DNA from: JAFGDI01 sp963662515
GTDB lineage: Bacteria > Planctomycetota > Phycisphaerae > Sedimentisphaerales > SM23-30
DNA: 64,000 nt
Assembly (NCBI GenBank): GCA_963662515.1
Contig: OY759675.1
Coordinates: forward strand, 992,001 to 1,056,000
Direction of reading: 5' to 3'
Position 1 is the stretch's first letter. Each line of letters begins with the position of its first letter. Below are positions 51,749-61,157 of the stretch, one piece after another. Below the pieces are notes generated by a model, which was given only the letters and a program-made list of their open reading frames with translations, searched no databases and was not told the origin of the DNA. The position numbers and the translations under genes are program-made.

Positions 51749-53596
51749 TTGGAAAAACTTAGAAATGTAGCTATTATAGCACATGTTGACCACGGCAAAA
51801 CATCTCTGGTCGATAAACTTCTCTATCAATCTGGTAAATTTCGCAATTCTGATCTTGATAAGCTCGCAGGCGGACAGCATGGCCTTATCATGGATTCTAA
51901 TCCGCTTGAAAGAGAGCGTGGTATTACTATTCTCAGTAAGAATTGTGCTATCAGCTATACAGACGAAAATGGTGTTGAGTATAAAATAAATGTTATTGAT
52001 ACACCTGGTCACGCCGATTTTGGTGGTGAGGTTGAACGAGTATTAAAGATGGCCGATGGTGTTTTGCTGGTAGTTGATGCCTTTGAAGGACCTATGCCCC
52101 AGACCAGATTTGTATTGGGTAAGGCTCTGGAAAATGGCCTTAAACCTATTGTTGTTATCAATAAGGCCGACCGTCCCAATGCTCGCGGCAATGCCGTTGT
52201 TGACGAGGTTTTTGACTTGCTTGTTCAGTTAGGTGCTTCTGATGAGGCTCTTGATTTTCCGGTCTTATTTGCTTCTGCTCGTGATGGATGGTGCTCTTTT
52301 ACTGCTGACGGGGAAAGAACAGATCTTAAACCGGTATTTGATATGATCATTAAGAAAATACCATCTCCCAAGGGGCAAATTGATGCTCCGTTGCAGATGT
52401 TGGTTACTACACTGGATCATAGTGAATATGTAGGAAGAATAGCGATCGGCAGGGTATTCAGCGGTGTATTGCGTGAAGGTCAGAATGTTACCGTAATTGA
52501 TAAGCATGGTGAGCATACATTACAGAAAGTATTAAATCTTCACCAGTTTGAAGGATTGGGTAAAAAGCAGGTATCTGAAGTTCATGCCGGTGATATTTGT
52601 GCTGTTACCGGGCTTGATCCGATCGATATAGGCAATACCATTGCCTGTCCTGATGAGCCAAGTGCTTTGCCTGTTATCTCTGTTGATGAGCCTACAATGC
52701 ATACTGTTTTCAGGGTAAATGATGGGCCGTTCGTGGGTCGCGAGGGCGATAAAGTTACCAGCCGTCAGGTATGGGACAGGCTTCAGAAAGAGTTGCAGCA
52801 TAATGTTGCACTCAGGGTCGAAAAAGGTAATACTACAGACGAGTTCAAGGTTTCTGGCAGAGGCCTTATGCATCTGGGTATTCTTCTGGAAACGATGAGA
52901 CGCGAAGGATATGAGCTTTGTGTCGGAAAACCAGAAGTTATTATCCGTGAAGTTGATGGTATTAAACAAGAGCCTATAGAGTCTCTTGTTATTGACTGCC
53001 CGGCAGATTGCCAGAGTTCGGTTATGTCGCTTCTGGGTGAACGGAGATGCGAGATGGTTAAGATGGAAGGAAAGGGCTCTGAAGGATTTGTCCACATGGA
53101 GTTTGTTATTCCTTCTCGGGGGCTTTTTGGATTACATTCTCGCATGATGAACGCTACTCAGGGAAGAGCTATTATGCACCACAGTTTTCTCAGGTATGAG
53201 CCTTTACGCGGCGCTATTCCAGGACGACAGGCAGGTGTTATGATCGCTATGACCGGCGGTCAGGTTACTGCTTATGCTCTTGATGGACTCTACGATCGCG
53301 GCTTCTTCTTTGTTAAAGTTGGACAACAGGTTTATGAAGGACAGGTTGTCGGTGAGCATTGTAAAGAGGGTGATATTGTTTGTAATCCCGTTAAACCCAA
53401 ACAGTTAACCAATATGAGAGCTTCAGGTAAAGATGATGCCGCCAGGGTCAGGCCTCCTCGTGAGCTTTCTCTGGAAGCCGCTCTGGAATATATCGAAGAG
53501 GATGAACTGGTAGAGCTTACACCTAAATCTATTAGAATGAGAAAGCGAATTCTTAATGAAAGCCTGCGCAGACGCAGCGAGAGACAAGGAAAGTAA
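51749..53596 (+). CDS. typA: Ribosome-binding GTPase TypA/BipA
   Basis: A translational GTPase of ~615 residues that acts on ribosomes in stress and ribosome assembly. G1 HVDHGKTSL, G2 ERGITI, G3 DTPGHADFGGE, G4 NKADRPNA and the TypA-type C-terminal block GLFGLHSRMMNATQGRAIMHH are clear. I favour TTG 51749: GGAG lies 9 bases upstream, and the product starts LEKLRNVAIIAH like other TypA proteins. A GTG at 51701 would add 16 residues. Confidence 0.93.
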   Translation: MEKLRNVAIIAHVDHGKTSLVDKLLYQSGKFRNSDLDKLAGGQHGLIMDSNPLERERGITILSKNCAISYTDENGVEYKINVIDTPGHADFGGEVERVLKMADGVLLVVDAFEGPMPQTRFVLGKALENGLKPIVVINKADRPNARGNAVVDEVFDLLVQLGASDEALDFPVLFASARDGWCSFTADGERTDLKPVFDMIIKKIPSPKGQIDAPLQMLVTTLDHSEYVGRIAIGRVFSGVLREGQNVTVIDKHGEHTLQKVLNLHQFEGLGKKQVSEVHAGDICAVTGLDPIDIGNTIACPDEPSALPVISVDEPTMHTVFRVNDGPFVGREGDKVTSRQVWDRLQKELQHNVALRVEKGNTTDEFKVSGRGLMHLGILLETMRREGYELCVGKPEVIIREVDGIKQEPIESLVIDCPADCQSSVMSLLGERRCEMVKMEGKGSEGFVHMEFVIPSRGLFGLHSRMMNATQGRAIMHHSFLRYEPLRGAIPGRQAGVMIAMTGGQVTAYALDGLYDRGFFFVKVGQQVYEGQVVGEHCKEGDIVCNPVKPKQLTNMRASGKDDAARVRPPRELSLEAALEYIEEDELVELTPKSIRMRKRILNESLRRRSERQGK

Positions 53597-53631
53597 CTTA
53601 TTTCGCATCCTTTTCTCCTGTTGATTATTAC

Positions 53632-53659
53632 TTGATTTTGATAGAATTCCTGATATTAT
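53632..53659 (+). promoter_or_regulatory. Possible promoter of the YebC-family gene
   Basis: TTGATT (53632-53637) and TATTAT (53654-53659), spacer 16. No terminator separates this gene from typA, so read-through is also likely. Confidence 0.4.
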
Positions 53660-53780
53660 TTTTGTTCTTATCAGGGCTTGCCCCGACATAAAGCAGGCTG
53701 AATATTCAGGTTAGTTGGTAAAACCTGGGCCTGTTCATTATGTTTTCTTTATAAATAATTAAATAATACGGAGTTATAAT

Positions 53781-54527
53781 ATGGCTGGTCATTCCCATTG
53801 GGCTGGTATTAAACATAAGAAAGCTGCTAATGATGCCAAAAGAGGAAAGCTCTGGAGCAAACTTGCCAGACTTATTATCGTTGCTGCTAAAAATGGTGGC
53901 GGTGATCCAGGTACTAACCTGTCCCTCAGATATGCGATAGATAAGGCTAAAGAAGCGAATATGCCTAAAGATACTATTGAAAAAGCTGTCAAAAAGGGGA
54001 CGGGCGATCTGGATGGTGCTACATTTGAAGAGGTCCTGTATGAAGGTTATGGACCTGCTGGTGTTGCTATTATGTGTGAAGTACTTACCGATAACCGCAA
54101 TCGTACTGCTGGTGAAATTCGTAAGATATTTGACATGAATGGTGGGGCTCTGGGGGCTTCTGGTTGCGTAGCCTGGATATTCTCCAAAAAAGGCTTTATC
54201 AATATAAATGGGGCCGGCAAGGACGAAGAGCAGGTTATGGAATTGGCTCTGGAGGCTGGTGCTGAAGACTTCTCTGTAGAAGATGGCATGTTTGAAATTA
54301 CAACTTCTATTGATTCTTTCAGAGATGTTAAACAGGCTCTTATTGATGCAGGGATAGAGATCGAAGCATCTGAAATATCTCAGATTCCAAGTAATACAAT
54401 TGCGGTGAACGAAGCTGAAGCTCAAAAGGTACTTAAATTGATGGAAAGACTTGAAGATCACGACGATGTCCAAAACGCTTACGGCAATTTTGACATACCT
54501 GATGAGATCATGGAAAAACTTCAGTAA
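53781..54527 (+). CDS. YebC/PmpR (TACO1) family protein
   Basis: A 248-residue protein of a universal family, first described as a transcriptional regulator and now also linked to translation of proline-rich stretches. The N-terminal AGHSHWAGIKHKKAANDAKRGK is conserved, with Ala for the usual Asn-Ile at positions 8-9, and VLTDNRNRTAGEIRKIFDMNGG is the central block. It ends before a strong terminator. A 255-residue ORF antisense to it is ignored as a shadow. Confidence 0.95.
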   Translation: MAGHSHWAGIKHKKAANDAKRGKLWSKLARLIIVAAKNGGGDPGTNLSLRYAIDKAKEANMPKDTIEKAVKKGTGDLDGATFEEVLYEGYGPAGVAIMCEVLTDNRNRTAGEIRKIFDMNGGALGASGCVAWIFSKKGFININGAGKDEEQVMELALEAGAEDFSVEDGMFEITTSIDSFRDVKQALIDAGIEIEASEISQIPSNTIAVNEAEAQKVLKLMERLEDHDDVQNAYGNFDIPDEIMEKLQ

Positions 54528-54555
54528 TTATACTGAAAATATAAAGCGAAAACAG

Positions 54556-54590
54556 AACAGGCAGCTCGGTAAATGACTGCCTGTTTTTTT
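54556..54590 (+). terminator. Terminator after the YebC-family gene
   Basis: A perfect 9-bp stem, AACAGGCAG / CTGCCTGTT, with a 12-base loop, then seven T. Confidence 0.92.
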
Positions 54591-54685
54591 ATATACTATT
54601 GATTTGTAATACTTATATGTCTTATTAGTGTGTGGCATTATTTTCTGGCATGCCAAGCGAGCTTTAGGTGGGGCATATCAGAAAT

Positions 54686-54717
54686 AAAACACCCTGCCAG
54701 AATCAGTCTGACAGGGC
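54686..54717 (-). terminator. Terminator of the GLUG-repeat protein gene (minus strand)
   Basis: On the minus strand CCCTGTCAGA and TCTGGCAGGG form a 10-bp stem with one wobble, followed by GTGTTTT. It lies just after the stop codon of the minus-strand gene. Confidence 0.8.
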
Positions 54718-54753
54718 ATTATTATGTATTTTCAGATTTTATTACAATGTAAG

Positions 54754-56136
54754 TTATTGAGCAAGCCAGTTATCAGCAAATACTGCCAGGTCAAGTATGT
54801 CAATAACTCCATCGGCTGGATTTTCTAAATCACAGGCTGGATTATAATTTGCATTCCCGGTTACTGAGCCCCAGGCCAGAGCCAGAATATTAAAATCGTG
54901 CAGGTTCACACTGTCACTAAAATCAAGATCTGCTTTATTAAAGCTGGACCTTAATCTGGGGTAGCTATCAGGACTGCTCATTATCCAGGTATTAGCGAAA
55001 TCCCAGCCATCATAGTTGGCTTGGTCCTGCATCTGGTCTGTGGTATAGGGATAACCTTCTGAAGAGATGGCCATTCCACTGGTTTGAGTATTCCAGTAAC
55101 AATTTTCCCAAAAGGTATTATAACTGAATTTATAGCCGTTAAATCCGCCAACATCATCGCCTGTGCCCATTACCATACCAGTTGAAAAACAATTGACGGT
55201 ATAAGTTGGTGTGCCATTGTGGGTGTGATAGCCGCTAAAGCCTCCCACGCTGCTTCTGCCTGAGACATTTCCAGTTGCAAAGCAATTACTGATGGTAGCG
55301 CGATTAGAACCGGTAAAACCACCTACATTGTCTGAAATGGTAGCGCCAATTACATTGCCGGTTGCATAACAGCATTCAACCAGGGTTATCTTGTTTGATG
55401 TACTATTGATATAGCCGGCAAATCCACCTACCTCTAAGGTGGTGCTTGCTGTGGTGCCTTTACTGTAAACTTCTGCTGATGACCAGCAGTTAAAGACATG
55501 AGCATTGGGTGTAATACCCCCGGCAAAGCCGCCTACGCGATTATTACCCCTGATACTTCCATTCTGCACACTGCAATTACTAATCTGGCATATCTGTGAC
55601 CAGGTTGTTCCTAAAAGACCGCCTGTTTCTGCATTGCCAATTATTGTTGGGTTTATTACATGGCAATTACTTATTTCCAGACCCTCAAAACAACCGACTA
55701 ATCCGCCTGCACGTGAGTTAGTTGAGCCAGTTGTCGTATATATCGGGCTGACCAGGGTGATATTTTTAATTACCGTAACACCGTTGGTGACTATGCCAAA
55801 CAGACCGATCCCAGGCTTATTGGTGGTTATGCTCAAGTATGAAATAGTATGGCCTTTACCATCGAATTGGCCGGTAAAAGGTATTGCACTGGTTAACTGA
55901 GTGGTAGCGTAATATCCGATCGGCTTGAAGTTGGTTATGCCTGACATATTTATGTCTGCTGTGAGTACAAAGTGGCTGGAAAAATCACCTGGTTGATTCC
56001 CTATCTCTACTAAGTCATTGGTATTTGATATTTTATATGGATCTGTTAATGTTCCTGAACCACCAGAGTAAACCCCGGCATAAATCGCTGTTGACAGATT
56101 CAGTAGTAATAATATCGCCAGACGGTATTGTTTCAT
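54754..56136 (-). CDS. Secreted GLUG-repeat protein with dockerin-like C-terminal tail
   Basis: A 460-residue exported protein. The signal peptide covers ~1-20. GLUG-type beta repeats, with GGLVG, GGFAGG, GGFTG and GGFSGY recurring every ~25-30 residues, fill the middle. The last ~60 residues (DLDFSDSVNLHDFNILALAWG, then DGVIDILDLAVFADNWLAQ) contain two EF-hand-like Asp-rich loops with LxxFxxxW, as in the dockerin-like tails of Sedimentisphaerales-type proteins. AGGAGG stands 6 bases before the ATG. Likely a surface or cell-wall protein; no enzymatic domain is visible, and no cohesin gene is in the window. Confidence 0.87.
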   Translation of the reverse strand: MKQYRLAILLLLNLSTAIYAGVYSGGSGTLTDPYKISNTNDLVEIGNQPGDFSSHFVLTADINMSGITNFKPIGYYATTQLTSAIPFTGQFDGKGHTISYLSITTNKPGIGLFGIVTNGVTVIKNITLVSPIYTTTGSTNSRAGGLVGCFEGLEISNCHVINPTIIGNAETGGLLGTTWSQICQISNCSVQNGSIRGNNRVGGFAGGITPNAHVFNCWSSAEVYSKGTTASTTLEVGGFAGYINSTSNKITLVECCYATGNVIGATISDNVGGFTGSNRATISNCFATGNVSGRSSVGGFSGYHTHNGTPTYTVNCFSTGMVMGTGDDVGGFNGYKFSYNTFWENCYWNTQTSGMAISSEGYPYTTDQMQDQANYDGWDFANTWIMSSPDSYPRLRSSFNKADLDFSDSVNLHDFNILALAWGSVTGNANYNPACDLENPADGVIDILDLAVFADNWLAQ

Positions 56137-56333
56137 GATCTTCCTCCTGAAAAGAGTTTGAAATAGTGTAGATATACGACAAAAAAGATGTCAATTAGAT
56201 TATCGGACTTTGACTTTAATGTCAAATCTATTAGCTCAGGAGTTGTGGAATTTTTAGATAGCCAGGACCATGGCTTGGAGGTATATGGTGGAAATGGTGT
56301 GTAGATAGCGACATTTAGTGTTTTGATGTAAGT

Positions 56334-56780
56334 TTATGGATGTGAGTACCATTTGCAGGTTGCTTGTAAAAATTTGTCAAGATAGCCTTTTTGTTTGAAG
56401 ATTGATATAGCATCCTGGGTTCTGCAGGTATCAGTGCCCCATAGTGAGACTCTGAGGTCTTGATATGTTGGGTCAAGTTGAATTGTCAGGGTGTTGTCTA
56501 TTATCAGCAGGTTTTCCAGCCGGCGGCTGAGATAGGCAGAGGCGGCATTTATCTTAGGCCCGCCTATAGAGATCGTTGGTAACTCTTTCAGAGGTTCACT
56601 GTTGAGATACCAAAGGTCACTTATTACAGTAACTCGGGCTCCTGTTCCCATTATCGCAGTTTTTTCTATGATGTCCCGCGCCAGAATATATGCCATAGGG
56701 CGGTCTGTCTGTTCTGCTCGTATATTTGAGCCGGTTACTATTAAAATGCCGTTCTCTAATGTTTCATTGTCTGGTGACAT
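56334..56780 (-). CDS. Hypothetical protein, 148 residues
   Basis: I do not recognise the family. The sequence is soluble, with alternating beta strands and helices (VTGSNIRAEQTDRPMAYILARDI, then TISIGGPKINAASAYLSRRL, then IQLDPTYQDLRVSLWGTDT). The conserved-looking SIGGPxxNxxxAYL segment suggests a real, possibly nucleotide- or lipid-related protein. It is transcribed toward the GLUG gene, 197 bases upstream of it; no clear ribosome-binding site. Confidence 0.65.
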   Translation of the reverse strand: MSPDNETLENGILIVTGSNIRAEQTDRPMAYILARDIIEKTAIMGTGARVTVISDLWYLNSEPLKELPTISIGGPKINAASAYLSRRLENLLIIDNTLTIQLDPTYQDLRVSLWGTDTCRTQDAISIFKQKGYLDKFLQATCKWYSHP

Positions 56781-57245
56781 AATATCTTAAACTCTCTCTT
56801 CAACATATTGTCAGCAGAAAGTCATATACTGCTGAGACCTCATTTGCAATTAGATATTTACTGATTTCCTAATATTATAGCTTTCGTATTTCATTATAGT
56901 CTTGCGAAATTGAGAAGTGGGCAAGTATATTTAATAATTTATGTTTAAGGTAATTATACTTATGTCGATAATAATGATTAGCTGTTATCTGACGAGAAGG
57001 CAATTTCTCTTATTTGATAATAGTGGCCTTGATTGTAGTTATTTTGTAAGTTATTTTAATTAAAGAAGTAATGTTAAATTGGAATATTTGTATAAGCTAA
57101 TGTTCTTGCTATGTAAATGAGTTATTATTACTATTTATACTGTCTTTTTGTGCTTTTTATGAACTTTGACGCGTTTTTACGAGTAATAAAAACAACAGCG
57201 GGGAGTTTCTTCCTTAAGCTAATAAAAATCAGGAGAATAAGTTAA
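56781..57245. other. Divergent AT-rich gap between the hypothetical gene and the DUF1573 lipoprotein
   Basis: About 465 bases without an ORF or a clear terminator. It must hold the promoters of the two divergent units. A palindrome-like GTTTTTA...TAAAAAC element lies at about 57172-57192, and AGGAG precedes the ATG at 57246. Confidence 0.5.
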
Positions 57246-58403
57246 ATGAAGTTGTTTTTAAGAAATTATCTGTTAGTTATGTTAATATCGCTGTCTTTTC
57301 TGGCCGGTTGCAGTCAGCCGACAGGGCAGGCAAATAATACTGCACCTGCTGAAGTTGCTCAGCCAAGCCAGATTAGTGAAGTTGCCGCTCCTGAAATTAC
57401 TGTTGAGCCGGTAACAAAAGAATTAAACTCAGATGCCAGTCAGGGACAATCAGAGCAGGCAGCAGTTGATAATTCTTCGGCTTTGGGCGGTATTCTCAAG
57501 GTAGATAAAGAAAATTATGATTTTGGCAATATAGAGCCGGGGGGGCTTACCCATGGTTCATACATTCTTACTAATGCCGGGCAGGGCACGCTGGAGATCG
57601 AGCGGGTTACTGCTCCCTGTCGTTGTACTGTGCCGGAGTTGCCTAAAAAAGTTCTCGAACCGGGCGAAAGTGTAGAATTGAAATTTACCTTTAATGTTGG
57701 TAATACCAGCGGCAAGGTGATCAAGAAGATAAATCTTACCACCAAGAGCCCATCAAAGCCTGAGAGCATGACCCTTACTTTTACTGCCGATATCCGTAAA
57801 GTGCTGGATGTTGCTCCGACAAATTTAACTTTTGGTCTCAAAAGCGATTATGACAACAAGCAAGAGTTGGTTATCAATAGTACTGATGAATCAGAATTTC
57901 GCATAACCGGTTTTATCTGCAATGGTGATGCTGCTACTGTAGTATATGATCCGGCAGTAAGTGCAAAAAGTCACCGGCTGGTTGTGGAGGGTAATATTGA
58001 CAATCTCAGAAATGCACCTACGGGCCTGATAACTATTAAGACTGATAACCCCAAGGTTGACAGACTTAGTGTTCGTTATGATACTAAAATGCCTTTTGAT
58101 GCTTTCCCCAAGACCAAGCGGTTCACCCCGGAAACTCAGGCTGGCCGTCAGGCAAAGATAAAGGTGGTGTCTAATTTCAAAGAGGAATTTGAGTTAGGCG
58201 ATATCAGCAGTAAGGCCGGATATATCAAGGTGTTAGATACCCGTAAGAGTGTCGATGGTTATGAAGTTACTATAGAGCTGGATATGACCAGGATACAGGA
58301 GCAGGAAAAGGAAAAGAAGTACATAAGTGATTATTTGCTTATTCCTATAGTTGGCCATGATCAGGACACGCTTGAGGTTCATTGTTATGGTCTGGTGCGT
58401 TAA
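57246..58403 (+). CDS. DUF1573 lipoprotein
   Basis: A 385-residue protein whose signal peptide ends in a lipobox, LAGC with Cys21, so it is anchored in a membrane from the periplasmic side. A low-complexity Ala/Pro/Glu linker follows to ~residue 85. The first DUF1573 domain (~86-180) has the typical YDFGNIEPGG...SYILTNAGQGTLEIERV pattern and a CRC pair. Two further Ig-like repeats follow. AGGAG precedes the ATG. The next gene starts 35 bases later, so they are co-transcribed. DUF1573 proteins occur near cytochromes in Planctomycetota. Confidence 0.85.
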   Translation: MKLFLRNYLLVMLISLSFLAGCSQPTGQANNTAPAEVAQPSQISEVAAPEITVEPVTKELNSDASQGQSEQAAVDNSSALGGILKVDKENYDFGNIEPGGLTHGSYILTNAGQGTLEIERVTAPCRCTVPELPKKVLEPGESVELKFTFNVGNTSGKVIKKINLTTKSPSKPESMTLTFTADIRKVLDVAPTNLTFGLKSDYDNKQELVINSTDESEFRITGFICNGDAATVVYDPAVSAKSHRLVVEGNIDNLRNAPTGLITIKTDNPKVDRLSVRYDTKMPFDAFPKTKRFTPETQAGRQAKIKVVSNFKEEFELGDISSKAGYIKVLDTRKSVDGYEVTIELDMTRIQEQEKEKKYISDYLLIPIVGHDQDTLEVHCYGLVR

Positions 58404-58438
58404 AAAAGGGAAATGAACAGTTTTGGTGGGCCCAGGGC

Positions 58439-59860
58439 ATGAGGAATATGAAACGATCATGGCCTACATTTTATGTAGGTCTTGTATTGACATTGAGTGC
58501 ATTTTTTGCAGGTGCAGCAGACCCGACGGAAGTTCCGGATGGGCCAAAGCAGACCGACCATAAAAAGTATGATGGCTATTCGATCATATTAAGTGGAAAC
58601 TGGCAGGGCCAGATCGAGCCCTGCGGCTGTACGGAGAAACAGCAGGGTGGTATAGATCGTCGTACTGAGACGATAAATATAATAGCGCCGGAGCCGAAGG
58701 CGCGTCTGGTGCTTGATGCCGGACCTCTGATCGATAAGTTTGACCGTCAGAATCAGTTGAAATTTGATACATTTCTCCGCAGTATGAAAGTTGTTGGTTA
58801 TGATGCCGTGTCATTAACGGCCAGTGAGCTAAAGTTGCTGTATGAACATACAGTTGATCTGGAGGCCTCTCTTCGTCCGTCAATAATATGCAGTAATATG
58901 CCTCAGGAGAAGTTAGCTGGTTTTTCAGGCGTTCGATATTTACAGCGAGAGCTGGAATTTGAGGGCAAAAAACAGACCGCTGTGGTAATAGGCCTTTCAG
59001 AAGGTTATGACAGCCCGGCAGGGCAGGAAATGGAGCTTATAGAACCTGTTTTAGCGGTTAAAACTATAGTTTTAGAGCTGGGTTTGAGTAAAAGTGACGA
59101 CATATTGCTGATCTGTCTGACCCAGAGTGACCAGGATGAGCTGCTGGTGTCTCTCAAGGGCATTGATGCTATAGATATGCTTGTTTGTCGGGGGGTGGGC
59201 GATGAGCCGGTAGTGAATGCTCATACAGAAACAGCGGTTGTATGTGACCTGGGAGTATTGAGTAAGTATGTAGCTCGTTTTGCTGTTGCTGCTGGTGAAA
59301 AACCAGATAGTAAGCAGTTCCGTCTTGATGCAGTTCCGATACATTCTTCATTTAATCTTGATAAGGCAGTAGTAGCCTTGATGGACGAATATCAGATGTC
59401 GATGCGGGTAGAGAATCTTATATCAGAAAAGATAGACCGCATGGGTCTGGAAGATGGCAACCAGTTTGCCGGCAGTGCCAGTTGTGGTAATGGCCCTGAA
59501 TGTCATGGTGAGATATATGAGAAATGGTCACAATTCAAGCATGCTCAGGCAGTACCTACTCTGGTAGCGGTAAATCGTGATTTTGACCCGGAATGTATGG
59601 AATGTCATACTGTCGGTTTAAGATATGAGACAGGCTACCGATCACAGCAGGAGACTCCTGAGTTGGCTGCTGTTGGCTGTGAAATGTGTCACGGTCCTGG
59701 GACATTCCATAATGAGTATCCAACCGAGCCATATCGCGAGATATTTACCCGCTGTGAAGATTGTCACAATGACTATCATAGTCCGGAATTTAAAGAAAAG
59801 CGGGAGGAATATTTCGAGAAGATAAAACACTGGGAAGGCGAAAGAGAATATTGGGACTGA
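58439..59860 (+). CDS. Exported phosphoesterase-like/multihaem cytochrome fusion (c554-like)
   Basis: A ~473-residue secreted protein. Residues ~5-25 are a signal peptide (FYVGLVLTLSAFFAGAADPTE). The N-terminal half resembles the UshA/5'-nucleotidase fold but has a CGC replacement at the usual metal motif (SGNWQGQIEPCGC), so it is probably not an active phosphoesterase. The C-terminal ~140 residues carry three CxxCH haem motifs (CMECH, CEMCH, CEDCH) plus CGNGPECH, an unusual Cx5CH. HAQAV-type and other histidines may be distal ligands. Start is ATG 58439; ATG 58448 is an alternative. It probably transfers electrons in the periplasm together with the DUF1573 lipoprotein. Confidence 0.82.
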   Translation: MRNMKRSWPTFYVGLVLTLSAFFAGAADPTEVPDGPKQTDHKKYDGYSIILSGNWQGQIEPCGCTEKQQGGIDRRTETINIIAPEPKARLVLDAGPLIDKFDRQNQLKFDTFLRSMKVVGYDAVSLTASELKLLYEHTVDLEASLRPSIICSNMPQEKLAGFSGVRYLQRELEFEGKKQTAVVIGLSEGYDSPAGQEMELIEPVLAVKTIVLELGLSKSDDILLICLTQSDQDELLVSLKGIDAIDMLVCRGVGDEPVVNAHTETAVVCDLGVLSKYVARFAVAAGEKPDSKQFRLDAVPIHSSFNLDKAVVALMDEYQMSMRVENLISEKIDRMGLEDGNQFAGSASCGNGPECHGEIYEKWSQFKHAQAVPTLVAVNRDFDPECMECHTVGLRYETGYRSQQETPELAAVGCEMCHGPGTFHNEYPTEPYREIFTRCEDCHNDYHSPEFKEKREEYFEKIKHWEGEREYWD

Positions 59861-59902
59861 CCAGAGTTTATATTTTCTATAAGATATTTTCCAGTTAATG
59901 TT

Positions 59903-59932
59903 AAAAACCCAGTGATCATTCACTGGGTTTTT
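59903..59932. terminator. Bidirectional terminator between the cytochrome and GH43 genes
   Basis: A perfect 13-bp stem, AAAAACCCAGTGA with its complement, around TCAT, with T on one side and A on the other. It can stop transcription from both directions. Confidence 0.92.
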
Positions 59933-59982
59933 GTTTGGTTTTTTATCAACAACCTGATATAGACATATATAGCGTTATTTGG

Positions 59983-61149
59983 TCAGAATTTCTGTCTTTC
60001 ATCAGGTCCTGGTATTGCATAGGCTGGATCTATTGCTCTTATATAAACATCGCCATCAGGTAAGAGATCCACTTGCAATGGAACAATGGTCGTTCCCCGT
60101 TGGTTAATGGTCTGTGCAGTTTCTGACAGATCTTGTTTTTCAATGCCATCTTTGGGTAGAGGAGGAACATTTCCGTTAAAAAAGGCGGTACACCACCATT
60201 TTCCTTCTTTATCTTTAAAAGGCGTTCCATGTCCCAGAAATCTGCCAGCGAATCTGCGTGGTCCGTAGGGTCCGGTGATCTTCTCTGATGTGCAATAGTA
60301 GAGATTGTATGAACCTTTTCGCATTCTGTCGGTTGACCAGGCGGTGCCAAGATGGACATATTTATTACCGATCTTGAGCATAGTGGCTCCTTCATGGCCA
60401 ATCCGAGATAATTCCTTGCCCTCATTGACAGGGTCCGGTCTGCTGCCAGAGGGGTCAATGCGAACCGGCTCAGAGGTGAATTTAGTGAGGTCCTGACTGA
60501 TAGGTGCGATAAAAGTATTGAGCCAAAGCAGCCACCATGAGCCATCAGAGTCCTGGAACAGAGATGGATCGTGCTTATCTGTGAAATTGATGCCCATAGG
60601 ATGTGACCATGGTCCTTTAATGTCAGCGTTTTGAGTCAAAGCCAGGCTGGCTACATTAGCCGGGCAATGAACCAGGGCCCATTTGTCTCCTAACCAGTGA
60701 AGTTCTGGTGCCCAGAGATTCCATTTTTCTTCTGGCTGTTTGTGTAAAGGTCCGCTACCGCTTTTATAATGAGCAGAATCTTTCAGGGTGAATATTACAC
60801 CGAGATATTCCCATCTGGCCAGATCTTCGCTGCGCCACAGACGAACCTGCTTACCGACGATCGAGTCATTGCCAAGACCGATATTGTATGGATCTGATAG
60901 CTCTCTTGGGTCGTTTTCATCAGGGGTTGTACCGGTCAGATAGTAATAGTTATCTGGTCCCAGAACAATGTATGGGTCGCGTATCCAGTCATTTCTCAGA
61001 AATAAGGCATGGTCATGGCTTTTAACACCAGCAATGATTTCCTGGGCCGACATAGGCTGGGCTATCTCAGTAGTTTTCGTTTCAGCTTGAGTGTTAAGGC
61101 TAAGAGCAGCAGAGAGTAAACAAACGATAGAAAATATTTTCAGTTTCAA
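59983..61149 (-). CDS. Exported GH43-family glycoside hydrolase
   Basis: A 388-residue protein with an N-terminal signal peptide (MKLKIFSIVCLLSAALSLNTQA). The five-bladed propeller enzyme family is recognised by RDPYIVLGPDNYYYLTGT with the catalytic base Asp, HDPSLFQDSDGSWWLLW with the pKa-modulating Asp, and IGHEGATMLKIGNKYVHLG with the acid Glu. Likely arabinan or xylan degradation in the periplasm or outside. The start is TTG 61149 with GAGGAA 6 bases upstream, only 8 bases after the histidine kinase stop, so it belongs to the same minus-strand unit. Confidence 0.88.
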   Translation of the reverse strand: MKLKIFSIVCLLSAALSLNTQAETKTTEIAQPMSAQEIIAGVKSHDHALFLRNDWIRDPYIVLGPDNYYYLTGTTPDENDPRELSDPYNIGLGNDSIVGKQVRLWRSEDLARWEYLGVIFTLKDSAHYKSGSGPLHKQPEEKWNLWAPELHWLGDKWALVHCPANVASLALTQNADIKGPWSHPMGINFTDKHDPSLFQDSDGSWWLLWLNTFIAPISQDLTKFTSEPVRIDPSGSRPDPVNEGKELSRIGHEGATMLKIGNKYVHLGTAWSTDRMRKGSYNLYYCTSEKITGPYGPRRFAGRFLGHGTPFKDKEGKWWCTAFFNGNVPPLPKDGIEKQDLSETAQTINQRGTTIVPLQVDLLPDGDVYIRAIDPAYAIPGPDERQKF

Positions 61150-61157
61150 TTCTTTCC

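Noticed and set aside
53706..54473. A 255-codon ORF on the minus strand across the YebC-family gene
   Set aside because: It is fully antisense to a well-supported conserved gene and has a composition typical of a shadow (Ser/Phe/Ile-rich, no domain).
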